Part shown: positions 43,437 to 51,815 of the stretch, one piece after another | Position numbering within the stretch: position 1 is the first letter of the stretch | How the letters are laid out: each line of letters starts with the position of its first letter | Source of the DNA: Dissulfuribacter thermophilus | Lineage (GTDB): Bacteria; Desulfobacterota; Dissulfuribacteria; Dissulfuribacterales; Dissulfuribacteraceae | DNA length: 64,000 bases | Direction of reading: 5' to 3' | Assembly: GCF_001687335.1 (NCBI RefSeq) | Contig: NZ_MAGO01000010.1 | Coordinates: 1-64,000, forward strand | Position numbers and translations under genes: made by a program | Notes under the pieces: model-generated | Databases searched by the model: none | What the model was told of the DNA's origin: nothing | What the model saw: the letters and a program-made list of their open reading frames with translations, nothing else

Positions 43437-44130
43437 AAACAAATCCGGAGGGCTTAGGGCCCTCCGGAAGACAATTGAAGAAATCCTCCTGCTCAACAAA
43501 GAGCACATCTTTCCAGCCCTGGACACACTTCCTCCGAAAGCGCTCATTTCCCCTCTCAGGACCTTATTCTTGAGTAAAAATGAACTCCTCAGGTGGCGCA
43601 GTATCACTGCCTTTGGTTATGTGATGTCAAAAATAGCCCAAAGGAACGTAGAAGATGCAAGGATAGTAATGCGTCAGCTCATGTGGACACTCAATGATGA
43701 ATCCGGCGGGATTGGATGGGGGAGTCCAGAGGCCATGGGAGAATCCATGGCCACCACGAGAATTCTCTGCGAAGAATATGGGCGCATTCTGCTTTCATAC
43801 ATTTGGGAAGAGGGAAATTATCTTGAATATCCACATCTTAGAACCGGTGCCCTTTGGGGGATAATGCGGGCAACACTTGCTCATCCAGACCTGATGACCG
43901 CCTTTTGTGCCAAAGACTATCTCGTAGCCTACCTAGATGAAGAGGAGGAAGAGGCCCTGGGCTTGACTCTCCTCACTCTAACTGCCTTAAAAGAACATGA
44001 ACTCGTGAACAAGACCATCGAGGAGAGGGATCTTCACCAAAAGAGATTTCGCATATACCTAAACGGAGAATTTACGGACGTAATCATTGGTTCCATTCCA
44101 ACGCTTCAGACCTTCAACCCTGATGCCTAA
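43423..44130 (+). CDS. DVU0298-like protein (HEAT-like)
   Basis: 235-aa soluble protein of a family found in sulfate reducers, named after Desulfovibrio DVU0298. It is helical and repeat-like: RKTIEEILLLNKEHIFPALDTLPPKALISPLRTLFL, LRWRSITAFGYVMSKIA, GGIGWGSPEAMGESMA and LRTGALWGIMRATLAHP. No catalytic motif. The GTG start overlaps the flavodiiron gene by 14 bp, so it is translated with it. The last 72 bp overlap the 3' end of ubiX on the other strand. Confidence 0.85.
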   Translation: MKGNKNKSGGLRALRKTIEEILLLNKEHIFPALDTLPPKALISPLRTLFLSKNELLRWRSITAFGYVMSKIAQRNVEDARIVMRQLMWTLNDESGGIGWGSPEAMGESMATTRILCEEYGRILLSYIWEEGNYLEYPHLRTGALWGIMRATLAHPDLMTAFCAKDYLVAYLDEEEEEALGLTLLTLTALKEHELVNKTIEERDLHQKRFRIYLNGEFTDVIIGSIPTLQTFNPDA

Positions 44131-44679
44131 AAACTCTATAATCCTCCCTGCCAAAAACTCTGCCATGTGGTCCAGAGTCTTTGGTCCATGATAAAAGCTC
44201 GGCATACATGGATATATCACTGCCCCTGCCTCTGCAGCCCTTGTCATATTCCTAAGATGAATGAGATTAAAAGGGGCCTCTCGCACAGCTAGTACAAGAG
44301 GGCGTCTTTCCTTTAAAAAGCAGTCGCAGGCCCTATGGATCAGATTCCTGGATGCACCATTGGCAACTGCAGAAAGGGTACCCATAGTACAAGGCAGTAC
44401 CACCATTGCATGCCAGAGACTTGAACCACTTGCAGGTGGAGCAGTGAGGTCGTCCTCCTGATAGACGGTATAGGACAGGTCCACGAGTTTATCATAGCCT
44501 TCATCACCGAGCTCATAGCGTACAACCTCTCTTCCTGCCCTGGAAATTATGACGTGGACCTCTAGGCCAAGGTCCAATGATAGCTCCATGAATTTCAGGG
44601 CATAGATGCTTCCGCTTGCCCCTGTAACACCAAGGAGAATAGGAAGCGGCTTAGAGCCCGAGCTTTGGCCAAAGTGCAT
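44059..44679 (-). CDS. ubiX: Flavin prenyltransferase
   Basis: Makes prenylated FMN, the cofactor for UbiD decarboxylases. 206 aa with the flavodoxin-like motif PILLGVTGASGSIYALKF, then SSLWHAMVVLPCTMGTLSAVANGASRNLIHRACDCFLKERRPLVLAVREAPFNLIHLRNM, and CMPSFYHGPKTLDHMAEFLAGRI. It starts inside the end of ubiD (29-bp overlap) and its 3' end is antisense to the DVU0298-like gene. The last 20 residues are extra compared with most UbiX proteins. Confidence 0.93.
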   Translation of the reverse strand: MHFGQSSGSKPLPILLGVTGASGSIYALKFMELSLDLGLEVHVIISRAGREVVRYELGDEGYDKLVDLSYTVYQEDDLTAPPASGSSLWHAMVVLPCTMGTLSAVANGASRNLIHRACDCFLKERRPLVLAVREAPFNLIHLRNMTRAAEAGAVIYPCMPSFYHGPKTLDHMAEFLAGRIIEFLGIRVEGLKRWNGTNDYVRKFSV

Positions 44680-46096
44680 CGATCTTCTTTTTCACCTCAG
44701 GGTCCATCTCAATGACATCAGGCCATGGCCTGGTAAAGCCCTCTTCAGGCCACTTTCTCGTACAGTCTATACCCATTTTGCTCCCATAGTGGGGCAAGGG
44801 GGCAGCATGATCCAGGGCATCCACAGGACCGTCTACAAACATGATGTCTCTTTTGGGATCAACATTGTTTCCCAGACGCCAAAGCACCTGACTGATGTCC
44901 TGAACATCTACTTCCTTGTCAAACACACAGATGATCTTTGCAAACATCATCTGTCCAAGGCCCCAAAGTGCACTCATCACCTTGCGTGCATGGCCAGGAT
45001 AGCGTTTGTCTATGGATACAAATGCAAGATTGTGAAACACTCCCTCAAGTGGGAGATTCATATCCTGGATCTCAGGAAGTGTCTTCTTGATCAAAGGCAA
45101 GAACAACCGTTCTGTTGCCTTTGCCATGTAGCAGTCCTCTTGAGGAGGCTGTCCCACGATAGTGGCAGGATAAATGGCATCCTTTCTCATGGTCATGCAG
45201 GTAACATGGAATACAGGGTATTCATCTTCCAGGGAATAATAACCTGTATGGTCCCCAAAAGGACCTTCAATCCTCCTTTCCCCTGGTTCCACATAGCCTT
45301 CCAAGACGATCTGAGAATTAGCCGGGACCTCCAACGGAACAGTAAGACACGGAACCAGTTCCACTGGACTCCCCCTTAGAAAACCGGCAAATACCACCTC
45401 GTCTATATCCGCAGGAAGGGGAGCAGTAGCAGCATAGGTCATTGCAGGATCCGGCCCTATGGCCACTGCCACAGGAAGCCTTTGGCCCAAGCTCTCTGCT
45501 ACTCGATAATGATAGGCTGCGTCTTTGTGTGTGTGCCAGTGCATTCCAGTGGTCTTCTTGTCAAAGACCTGCATCCTATACATGCCGACATTTCGTCTCC
45601 CTGTCTCTGGATGCTTGGTAAAGACCACCGGAAGGGTGATAAACGGGCCTCCGTCCTTTGGCCAGCAGTGGAGCACTGGAAGCATGCCAAGATCCACATC
45701 ATCGTCTTTGAGGACGATCTCCTGGCACCTGGCCCTCTTTACCTCCTTTGGAAAGGCATTTCTCAATCGATTGATCTTTGGAATGATCTTGAGCTTTTTA
45801 ATCAGGGTATTAGGTGCCTCTGCCTCGATAAAGTCCAGGACCTCTTGTCCCAGACTATCGAGCTCTGGCACCTCAAGGGCAAGGCACATACGCTTAATTG
45901 AACCAAAGGCATTCATGAGGACTGGAAGCGATGAGCCCTTTACTCTCTCGAAAAGAAGAGCAGGGCCATGGCGTTTACAGACCCTGTCCGTTATCTCAGT
46001 GATCTCAAGATAAGGACTTACCTCTTCTTTTATCCTTACAAGCTCACCCTTTTTTTCCAATAAACCAATAAACTCTTGCAGATTCCTGTATCCCAT
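44651..46096 (-). CDS. ubiD: UbiD-family decarboxylase
   Basis: 481-aa prenyl-FMN-dependent decarboxylase. The segment MGYRNLQEFIGLLEKKGELVRIKEEVSPYLEITEI at the start, MYRMQVFDKKTTGMHWHTHKDAA (metal/prFMN ligands), EGPFGDHTGYYSLEDEYPV (catalytic Glu/Arg region) and DHAAPLPHYGSKMGIDCTRKWPEEG are typical. Acts on an aromatic acid, probably in quinone (menaquinone or ubiquinone) synthesis, in line with the partner ubiX next door. Upstream lies the family B repeat that also touches the divergent U32 peptidase start. Confidence 0.92.
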   Translation of the reverse strand: MGYRNLQEFIGLLEKKGELVRIKEEVSPYLEITEITDRVCKRHGPALLFERVKGSSLPVLMNAFGSIKRMCLALEVPELDSLGQEVLDFIEAEAPNTLIKKLKIIPKINRLRNAFPKEVKRARCQEIVLKDDDVDLGMLPVLHCWPKDGGPFITLPVVFTKHPETGRRNVGMYRMQVFDKKTTGMHWHTHKDAAYHYRVAESLGQRLPVAVAIGPDPAMTYAATAPLPADIDEVVFAGFLRGSPVELVPCLTVPLEVPANSQIVLEGYVEPGERRIEGPFGDHTGYYSLEDEYPVFHVTCMTMRKDAIYPATIVGQPPQEDCYMAKATERLFLPLIKKTLPEIQDMNLPLEGVFHNLAFVSIDKRYPGHARKVMSALWGLGQMMFAKIICVFDKEVDVQDISQVLWRLGNNVDPKRDIMFVDGPVDALDHAAPLPHYGSKMGIDCTRKWPEEGFTRPWPDVIEMDPEVKKKIDALWPKLGL

Positions 46097-46140
46097 GGCA
46101 CAAACATGGTTTAAAATTGATGCTTAGTCAAGTACCTAAT

Positions 46141-46222
46141 AAAGTTTTGAGTGTTGAGTTTTGAGTTTTGAGTTGAAGGAACAATCCATTATTAGTTTTG
46201 AGTGTTGAGTTTTGAGTTGAAG
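46141..46222. repeat. Family B tandem repeat, copy 3
   Basis: GTTTTGAGTGTTGAGTTTTG, AGTTTTGAGTTGAAGGAA and, after a 20-bp linker, GTTTTGAGTGTTGAG, TTTTGAGTTGAAG. The second array overlaps the start of the U32 peptidase frame. Confidence 0.8.
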
Positions 46223-48256
46223 AAAGAAAAACTTGGTAGATGTGAAATTCTTGCCCCTGCCGGCACCAAAGAGGCCTTTTGTGCCGCAATAGAGGCAGGA
46301 GCAGACGCAGTGTACGTGGGTCTCAAGGCCTTCAATGCAAGGGCCTTTGCCCAAAATTTCTCCCTAGAAGAGCTAAACGCCCTTCGGGCTCTTTCAAGCC
46401 AAAGGGGTGTAAAACTCTTTGTCACCTTGAATTCCATCATAAAAGAAAATGAGTTAGGTAATCTCATCGATACCCTGGCCGCCCTCGAACACATAGGGAT
46501 TGATGCAATCATCATCCAGGATCTTGGCACTTGGCGGATTGCAAAGAAATTCTTCCCAAAACTCCGCATGCACGCAAGCACCCTCATGACCATACACAAC
46601 TGTCTGGGTGTTAAAACGGCCCATAAAATGGGATTCAAAAGGGTGGTCCTTGCAAGGGAGATGACTATTGAAGAGATAAGGGAATGCTCAAAGGCTGCTC
46701 CCATAGAGCTTGAGTGTTTCATATTTGGCGCCATGTGTTTTACCTACTCAGGCCTGTGTCTCTTTAGCAGCCTCTTTGGAGGCAAGGCCAGCACCCGTGG
46801 AAGGTGCGTACAGCCCTGCAGAAGGATATATAAGAGCCGGGGTTCTAAGAGCGGTGCCTATTTTTCAATGCTAGACCTAAACGCCCTCGAGCTTTTACAC
46901 GACTTAAAAGAGGCTGGAATCTCTTCTTTTAAAATCGAGGGAAGATTGAGGCCAGCCCACTACGTATACCATGCAGTAAAGGCAGCAAGAATAATCCTGG
47001 ATTCAAAACCTGGAGACTCAAAGGCCTTGGAAGAGGCCATGAGAGTGGCAGACAGCGCACTTGGAAGGAGTTCTTCTACGGGCTTCTTCTTATACGACAG
47101 GGCTTCTTCCCCTCCTGTTCGCCCTGAGCTGGCGCCAAACACAGGAAAGTTTATAGGAAAGATAAAGAACATAAATAAAGACAGTTTCTTATTGGAATCC
47201 AACTTCGAGATCTTGTCTGGAGACAGGCTCAGATTCCTGTCAAAAGATCGGACCAAACAGGCCATTATCAAGGCAAAAGACATAAAAAAGATCAATACCA
47301 GCCTCTGGGAGATCAGCGGTGCCCTTAGTAAAGAATTTGCAGGAGGCCTTTGTTTTCTAACCGACAGAAAAAAAAGTCCTTTCAAGAAAATAGACATCCG
47401 GCCTCTTCCCATCGACTATAAAAGGCCCAAAAACAAGGCTGCAAGGGTCAAAAAACAACTGGCTCAAACTCCTGCCAAACCCACTAAGTTCAAAGAGCCC
47501 AATATATGGGTGAGAGTTCGTAGTCTCAAGGACCTTGGCGCCCTATCCTCCTTTAAAGACATAAAGGGTTTTTATCTTCCAGTCTCTCTAGTCAAACATC
47601 ATAAAAAAGTACCCAACTTCTCCATTCCCATTACCTGGTATCTGCCCCCTGTTATCCTAGAAAAAGATGTTCCATGGTACAAAGAGGCCTTGCAAAGGCT
47701 GAAAAAGGCAGGTTTTCGTGGATTTCAGGTCTCAAACCTGGGAGCCCTTTCCCTATTTACAGACCTAAAGGGGGTAAAAATCAGTGCCTCCTACCATGTA
47801 AACTGCCTAAATTCGTTTTCAGTTGAGGCCTTAAACGATCTTGGACTAACCGGAGTTGAATTTTCAGTAGAGACAGATAAGGCAAATCTCGAGGCTGTTT
47901 TAAAGAAACAGCTTCCCATCCCTATAGATATCGTCATCTACGGCCATCTTCCCGTGTTCACAACCAGGCTCTCCAAACACCCATGGCTAAAGGCAACAGA
48001 TGTGATCGAGAGCCCAAAAGGGGAGGAATTTCTCTGGGAACAAAGATCCGATGTAGGTTTCCTCCTGTTTAAGCTACCATTTAGTTTGATCAATAAACTG
48101 GGTTATCTCAAAAGACTACCTGTGAGAAGGTGGGTAATAGACCTATCCTTTGGTACTCCAGCATGGGTCATCAGAAAGAAAGGCGGAGGAAAGAGTATCT
48201 TAAGGGGGATCAGGGGGCCACACAAGGGCTTCAATCTCGACACCGAACTACTCTAA
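46202..48256 (+). CDS. U32-family peptidase
   Basis: 684-aa protein of the U32 (collagenase-like, YegQ/RlhA) family; several members act in RNA modification rather than proteolysis. Seen: CEILAPAGTKEAFCAAIEAGADAVYVGLKAFNAR at the N-terminus and the signature ELECFIFGAMCFTYSGLCLFSS..GGKASTRGRCVQPCRRIY at about residues 163-203, with the Cys ligands expected for an Fe-S cluster. A second, more distant domain ends with the C-terminal 200 residues. The coordinate start is GTG 46202, which lies in a family B repeat; TTG 46217 (KKEKLGRCEIL) would give the more usual N-terminus. Neither has a good SD. Confidence 0.87.
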   Translation: MLSFELKKEKLGRCEILAPAGTKEAFCAAIEAGADAVYVGLKAFNARAFAQNFSLEELNALRALSSQRGVKLFVTLNSIIKENELGNLIDTLAALEHIGIDAIIIQDLGTWRIAKKFFPKLRMHASTLMTIHNCLGVKTAHKMGFKRVVLAREMTIEEIRECSKAAPIELECFIFGAMCFTYSGLCLFSSLFGGKASTRGRCVQPCRRIYKSRGSKSGAYFSMLDLNALELLHDLKEAGISSFKIEGRLRPAHYVYHAVKAARIILDSKPGDSKALEEAMRVADSALGRSSSTGFFLYDRASSPPVRPELAPNTGKFIGKIKNINKDSFLLESNFEILSGDRLRFLSKDRTKQAIIKAKDIKKINTSLWEISGALSKEFAGGLCFLTDRKKSPFKKIDIRPLPIDYKRPKNKAARVKKQLAQTPAKPTKFKEPNIWVRVRSLKDLGALSSFKDIKGFYLPVSLVKHHKKVPNFSIPITWYLPPVILEKDVPWYKEALQRLKKAGFRGFQVSNLGALSLFTDLKGVKISASYHVNCLNSFSVEALNDLGLTGVEFSVETDKANLEAVLKKQLPIPIDIVIYGHLPVFTTRLSKHPWLKATDVIESPKGEEFLWEQRSDVGFLLFKLPFSLINKLGYLKRLPVRRWVIDLSFGTPAWVIRKKGGGKSILRGIRGPHKGFNLDTELL

Positions 48257-48716
48257 GTGCCTTTATTACATATCCATAGGAACTTCCCTTCTTAATCTTT
48301 AGTACAATCCCATGGACCTCAATAGGTTCGCCACTTGCCTTCATGGGACTCAGGCCCTTTGGGGGCCTTCCCGTCACCATTATGCATCCGGTTTTGTCCT
48401 TTAGTGCCCAATCACTCCTGGTAAGAAGGGCTGAGTCTCTACCGCATCCTTGCCAGCCAAGGAACTCGCCTCTGACAACGACTAGAGTTTTTTCTGGAAC
48501 AATCCCTGAAATGATTTCCCTAATTGGAATAAATGCCCCCAATTGCCCCTGATCTTGTAACCGATCATCTGAAATGCCTTTGGCACATGCAGCCATTGAC
48601 GTTAGAAATAGAATCACGGCAAAAACGTATATTGGAAATGGCCTAGAAGGCCTTTTGTCCAAGATTCTGCAATTTACGAATTTCCCCAAGATACGAGGCG
48701 CTAGGGATGAAGACAT
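48231..48716 (-). CDS. Predicted OB-fold lipoprotein
   Basis: Predicted exported protein of 161 aa from the ATG at 48716. A signal-peptide-like stretch PIYVFAVILFLTSMAAC ends in a possible lipobox, MAAC, at about residue 44. The mature part contains EKTLVVVRGEFLGWQGCGRDSALLTRSDWALKD, GCIMVTGRPPKGLSPMKASGEPIEVHGIVLKI and a final strand, suggestive of a small OB-like fold. The N-terminal 18 residues before the hydrophobic stretch come from a degenerate family A repeat (48665-48722), so the native start may have been replaced. It overlaps or abuts the end of the C11 protease gene. Function unknown. Confidence 0.6.
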   Translation of the reverse strand: MSSSLAPRILGKFVNCRILDKRPSRPFPIYVFAVILFLTSMAACAKGISDDRLQDQGQLGAFIPIREIISGIVPEKTLVVVRGEFLGWQGCGRDSALLTRSDWALKDKTGCIMVTGRPPKGLSPMKASGEPIEVHGIVLKIKKGSSYGYVIKALRVVRCRD

Positions 48717-48722
48717 ACTACC
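48665..48722. repeat. Family A degenerate left-end copy A5
   Basis: CGAATTTCCCCAAGATACGA, GGCGCTAGGGATGAAGACATACT aligns with the left half of A1 (GCAAGTTTGCCGAAGATGCG and following). Reverse frames give similar peptides: APRILGKFVNCRI here, LPRIFGKLASCII in A1 and PPRIFGKLASCII in A2. Confidence 0.6.
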
Positions 48723-50694
48723 TAAATCCTGGATAGCCATTTTTTGCACTCGTTAAGTGGCTGTTTCTGAATGCGCTTTTTTCTATACACTGGTAATTGC
48801 CATGCCTTTGGGCAATTGCCTTTTCTTTCAATTCCCTGACTCGCATCCAAAAGGCCCTTTGGTATTCAATTGGAGCACGACTCAGTTTTTGTTCAAAGGA
48901 CGTAGGTATCCACCAATCTGAGTAAAAATTTATACTCAATAGATAAATGACGTGATCATCCCAGTAGGTTGGAGCAGGGTTCCAGAGTCCCATGGCCTGT
49001 GGGCCAAAAATCACTGGACTCGTAAGAGAGTCTTTAGGGAAATATAGCAAATAACAAAATGCCCCTTGGTAAAGGCTCATCCAAGAATCGTAAAAATTGA
49101 TTACAGGGATGTAGATACCCTTTGAGATCTCATCCCTTGCAATATAGATTTCGTAGTTTTTTCCAGAATCCTTTGAATCAGGGCTAAAAAATCCATTTGG
49201 AGTTGTCTGTCCCATCCAGGGGGCGAATACGTCTTGAGGTTCAACAATGTATAGATCGAGATCAGCTCCAGATGGGTTGCCAAATACATCTGTCCAGTAG
49301 GCCTGTATGACAAACCCACCTTTGGCAGTCTGGGGACTGATACCTTCGGTTTCATGTAAAAAGGCCTCCACAAAATCATTCCACTGACTGAGTCCCAGCT
49401 CCAATGAGATTTGTGCGTACTGGGCCCTCTCTTCACTAAGGAGATCTCCTGGAAGAGGTATATTTATGGCTATTCCCCTGGAACCTTCCACACTTTCAGC
49501 GCCAACCCCTGTACCAAATGAATAAGCTGAGCTATAGTGACGTTCTTTTACGATTACTTGTTCTCTTAGCCAGTCAGACAGTTCATTTGCCTCTTTGAAG
49601 CTAACCCCGTTCAATCTGAGTTTTTCTATGAAATCAATGCAATCACATGCTCCTGGCATTGCAGGAAAGCTCTGAGCCCTAGTCCTTGCCTCATAAATGG
49701 CATCGATGTAGTTCGCCATATTTTTCTTCAAGGCCCCTCCAAAACGATCAACCAGCACCAATAGTTGAGCTACTCCTTCGGTTCGCACAAGACTCTTTGT
49801 TACACTCGCGAGATTATTTGGGGGTCTGGAGTAATAATCCACAAAAGCATCTACGATAAGCCTTCCAAGGGCCTCTCCTCCCATTTCAGGATCGTGAACC
49901 AAGGCATAGAATATCACGTCGTAGGGGTTACCATCTCCTGGCTCTGTATTTTCAGAAAATGTTATGTAGTCGGCAAACTCATATACATAACCCAAGACCT
50001 CGATCTGCCCCATGAGGCATGCGTCAAATTCCAAGAGATCAAAATGAATTCCAGCCTCCTCAAGCGCTCTCCTCAACTCCTCCAATGACATAAAGCTATG
50101 GGAACCATCGTCTTGCAAAATTCCACGACCATTTCTGCTACCTTCAAAACCACCTAGCCACCCCAGTCCATGATCCCATAGGATCAGGGCATATCTTTGT
50201 GCAGGAAATGCGGACACCCCCCATCTAATGAACTCGGTGAGGGTAGCTGGGTCTGCCATGTCCTGATTTCGTTCCATAGGGTATAGCTGGACGTCATGAT
50301 TTAACACTTTAAACCTGTATGTGACGTTGTCTGAGATTTCAGGGGTATATATGGAGCTCACATCCGCCTGGACCAAGATGTTCACCTGGTCTGTGGAGCC
50401 CACTTCCAACATTTCAAGGACGTCGTCTACACAGGCTGCAGACAGATTATTCTGCCCAGCCATGTAAACCAACACAGTCCACGAGGCATCCTTTGCAAAG
50501 ACGCTAGTGGAAAAGAGACTGAAACAGGAAAACAAAACTATTACAAAGCCCAGCAAGCAGCGGGAGCAATAGAAGTTTTGGGTTTTGAGTTTTGAGTTTT
50601 GAGTTGAAGGAAAAGAGCTTTGGAAGTGTTGAGTTTTGAGTTTTGAGTTGAAGGAAAAAAACTTTAGAAGTGTTGAGTTTTGAGTTCGATTCAC
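48718..50694 (-). CDS. Clostripain-like (C11) cysteine peptidase
   Basis: 658-aa peptidase of the C11 family. The catalytic His is in ALILWDHGLGWLGGF and the Cys in FDLLEFDACLMGQIEVL, the usual pair; WTVLVYMAGQNNLSAACVDDVLEM opens the domain. Residues about 44-68 form a signal peptide ending SVFAKD, so it acts outside the cytoplasm. Residues 2-41 are encoded by two family B repeat arrays (RTQNSTL, NSKLKTQ, TQNSKLKTQN), which separate the GTG start from the signal peptide. The start overlaps the TAG stop of the GT2 gene. A TTG near residue 48 could be the real start but has no SD. C-terminal repeats of unknown fold extend the protein. Confidence 0.85.
   Translation of the reverse strand: MNRTQNSTLLKFFSFNSKLKTQHFQSSFPSTQNSKLKTQNFYCSRCLLGFVIVLFSCFSLFSTSVFAKDASWTVLVYMAGQNNLSAACVDDVLEMLEVGSTDQVNILVQADVSSIYTPEISDNVTYRFKVLNHDVQLYPMERNQDMADPATLTEFIRWGVSAFPAQRYALILWDHGLGWLGGFEGSRNGRGILQDDGSHSFMSLEELRRALEEAGIHFDLLEFDACLMGQIEVLGYVYEFADYITFSENTEPGDGNPYDVIFYALVHDPEMGGEALGRLIVDAFVDYYSRPPNNLASVTKSLVRTEGVAQLLVLVDRFGGALKKNMANYIDAIYEARTRAQSFPAMPGACDCIDFIEKLRLNGVSFKEANELSDWLREQVIVKERHYSSAYSFGTGVGAESVEGSRGIAINIPLPGDLLSEERAQYAQISLELGLSQWNDFVEAFLHETEGISPQTAKGGFVIQAYWTDVFGNPSGADLDLYIVEPQDVFAPWMGQTTPNGFFSPDSKDSGKNYEIYIARDEISKGIYIPVINFYDSWMSLYQGAFCYLLYFPKDSLTSPVIFGPQAMGLWNPAPTYWDDHVIYLLSINFYSDWWIPTSFEQKLSRAPIEYQRAFWMRVRELKEKAIAQRHGNYQCIEKSAFRNSHLTSAKNGYPGFR
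50574..50690. repeat. Family B tandem repeat, copy 4 (coding N-terminus of C11 protease)
   Basis: Two arrays of GTTTTGAG/GTGTTGAG units, each ending in TTGAAGGAAAA, plus a partial third. On the minus strand they read as Asn-Ser-Lys-Leu-Lys-Thr-Gln repeats. Confidence 0.8.
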
Positions 50695-51683
50695 TACTTG
50701 AGGCCTCTTACAAAAGACATCACAAAAAATCTCAATATTCCCCCTAAAAATGCCGTCGCCGTCCCAATCTTCATGACAGAAGTATCGTACTTGGCGTACA
50801 ATAAAAAAGCACTTCTGTGAAAGTGGTACATGGAAAAAAGGGGCCTCTTTGTACTAGAACCACCGACCTCATGCACCACATCCCCTAGACTCGGGACATA
50901 TACGACCCTCCACCCACTGTTTCTAAACCTTTTACACCAGTCGCAGTCTTCCCAGTAAATAAAAAAACGCTCATCCATTGGCCCGACCTCTTTAATGGCC
51001 TGGCTCCTTATGAGCATACATGCCCCAGATACCCAATCGACTATCACAGGTTCCTTATTTGGAAGTGTTGAGTTTTGAGTTTTGAGTTTTGAGTTGAAGG
51101 AATGGAGCTTTGGAAGTTTTGAATTTTGAGTTTTGAGTTTTGAGTTGAAGGAATGGAACTCTTGAGGATCAAGTATTACATCTTTCTTCACAAAACGACT
51201 TCTGGGAAAGAGTTTTGTAAGGGGGCCAGTCCTCCCAAAAAAGGCTGTAATGAGCCTGGGGTCCCATCTAGCAGAGCCCTGAAGCGCACCGTTTTCATCT
51301 AGAATGCGTGGACCTATTACTGCCACATCAGGATATCGATCAAAAATAGAGGCTGCGTCCTTTAAAAAGGGATTCTTTACATATGCGTCTGGATTTAGAA
51401 GCATTAAGAACTCTGAACTTGAATGGCTTATCCCCAAATTGACTGCCTTGGAAAAACCAAGGTTTTCTTGCTGGGGCAAGAAGTGAATTTTAGAGTGAGC
51501 CCTTGCCTCTTGTGGCAAACGCTCCATAAGGGCGGATATTGACTGCGAATCTGCTTCATTATCTATGACAAAGATATTCTTGATTAGATTTTGCTCATGC
51601 CTTAGTAGGGACTCTAGCGCCCTATAGAGACTTTCATAGGCCTTATAGTTTACAATTATTACATCGAAGCCAGCAGTGTCCAA
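50694..51683 (-). CDS. GT2 glycosyltransferase with in-frame repeat insertion
   Basis: Rhamnosyltransferase-like GT2 protein, 329 aa, cytosolic with a C-terminal hydrophobic helix. DVIIVNYKAYESLYRALESLL, ENLGFSKAVNLGISHSSSEFLMLLNPDAYV (DxD-type site) and GACMLIRSQAIKEVGPMDERFFIYWEDCDWCKRF (acceptor-side acidic motif) are all present. Residues about 175-208 (NSKLKTQNSKL..NSKLKTQNSTLPN) are family B repeat DNA at 51062-51160, inserted in frame between the two halves of the GT-A domain without a stop. Start is TTG 51683 with GAGGTG upstream. The effect on activity is unknown. Confidence 0.85.
   Translation of the reverse strand: MDTAGFDVIIVNYKAYESLYRALESLLRHEQNLIKNIFVIDNEADSQSISALMERLPQEARAHSKIHFLPQQENLGFSKAVNLGISHSSSEFLMLLNPDAYVKNPFLKDAASIFDRYPDVAVIGPRILDENGALQGSARWDPRLITAFFGRTGPLTKLFPRSRFVKKDVILDPQEFHSFNSKLKTQNSKLPKLHSFNSKLKTQNSTLPNKEPVIVDWVSGACMLIRSQAIKEVGPMDERFFIYWEDCDWCKRFRNSGWRVVYVPSLGDVVHEVGGSSTKRPLFSMYHFHRSAFLLYAKYDTSVMKIGTATAFLGGILRFFVMSFVRGLK
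51062..51160. repeat. Family B tandem repeat, copy 5 (inside the GT2 gene)
   Basis: Two arrays of GTGTTGAG/GTTTTGAG units, each ending TTGAAGGAATGGA, in the middle of a coding sequence. The net insert keeps the reading frame. The peptide on the minus strand is NSKLKTQNSKLP and NSKLKTQNSTLP. Confidence 0.85.
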
Positions 51684-51738
51684 GGACTCACCTCAGATTT
51701 CCGTCAACGTCGTATAAAAAGGCCATATTTTTCCTTCA

Positions 51739-51815
51739 ACTCAACACTCAAAACTCAACACTTCCAAAGCTCCATTCCTTCAACTCAAAACTCAACACTC
51801 AAAACTCAACACTTC
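51739..51815. repeat. Family B tandem repeat, copy 6 (opposite orientation)
   Basis: CTCAACACTCAAAACTCAAC arrays separated by CTTCCAAAGCTCCATTCCTT, inverted with respect to the copies at 50574 and 51062. They fill the space between the GT2 start and the stop codon of the NtrC-type regulator. Confidence 0.8.

Noticed and set aside
44606-45379. 257-codon plus-strand ORF
   Set aside because: Antisense shadow of ubiD, which has clear family motifs.
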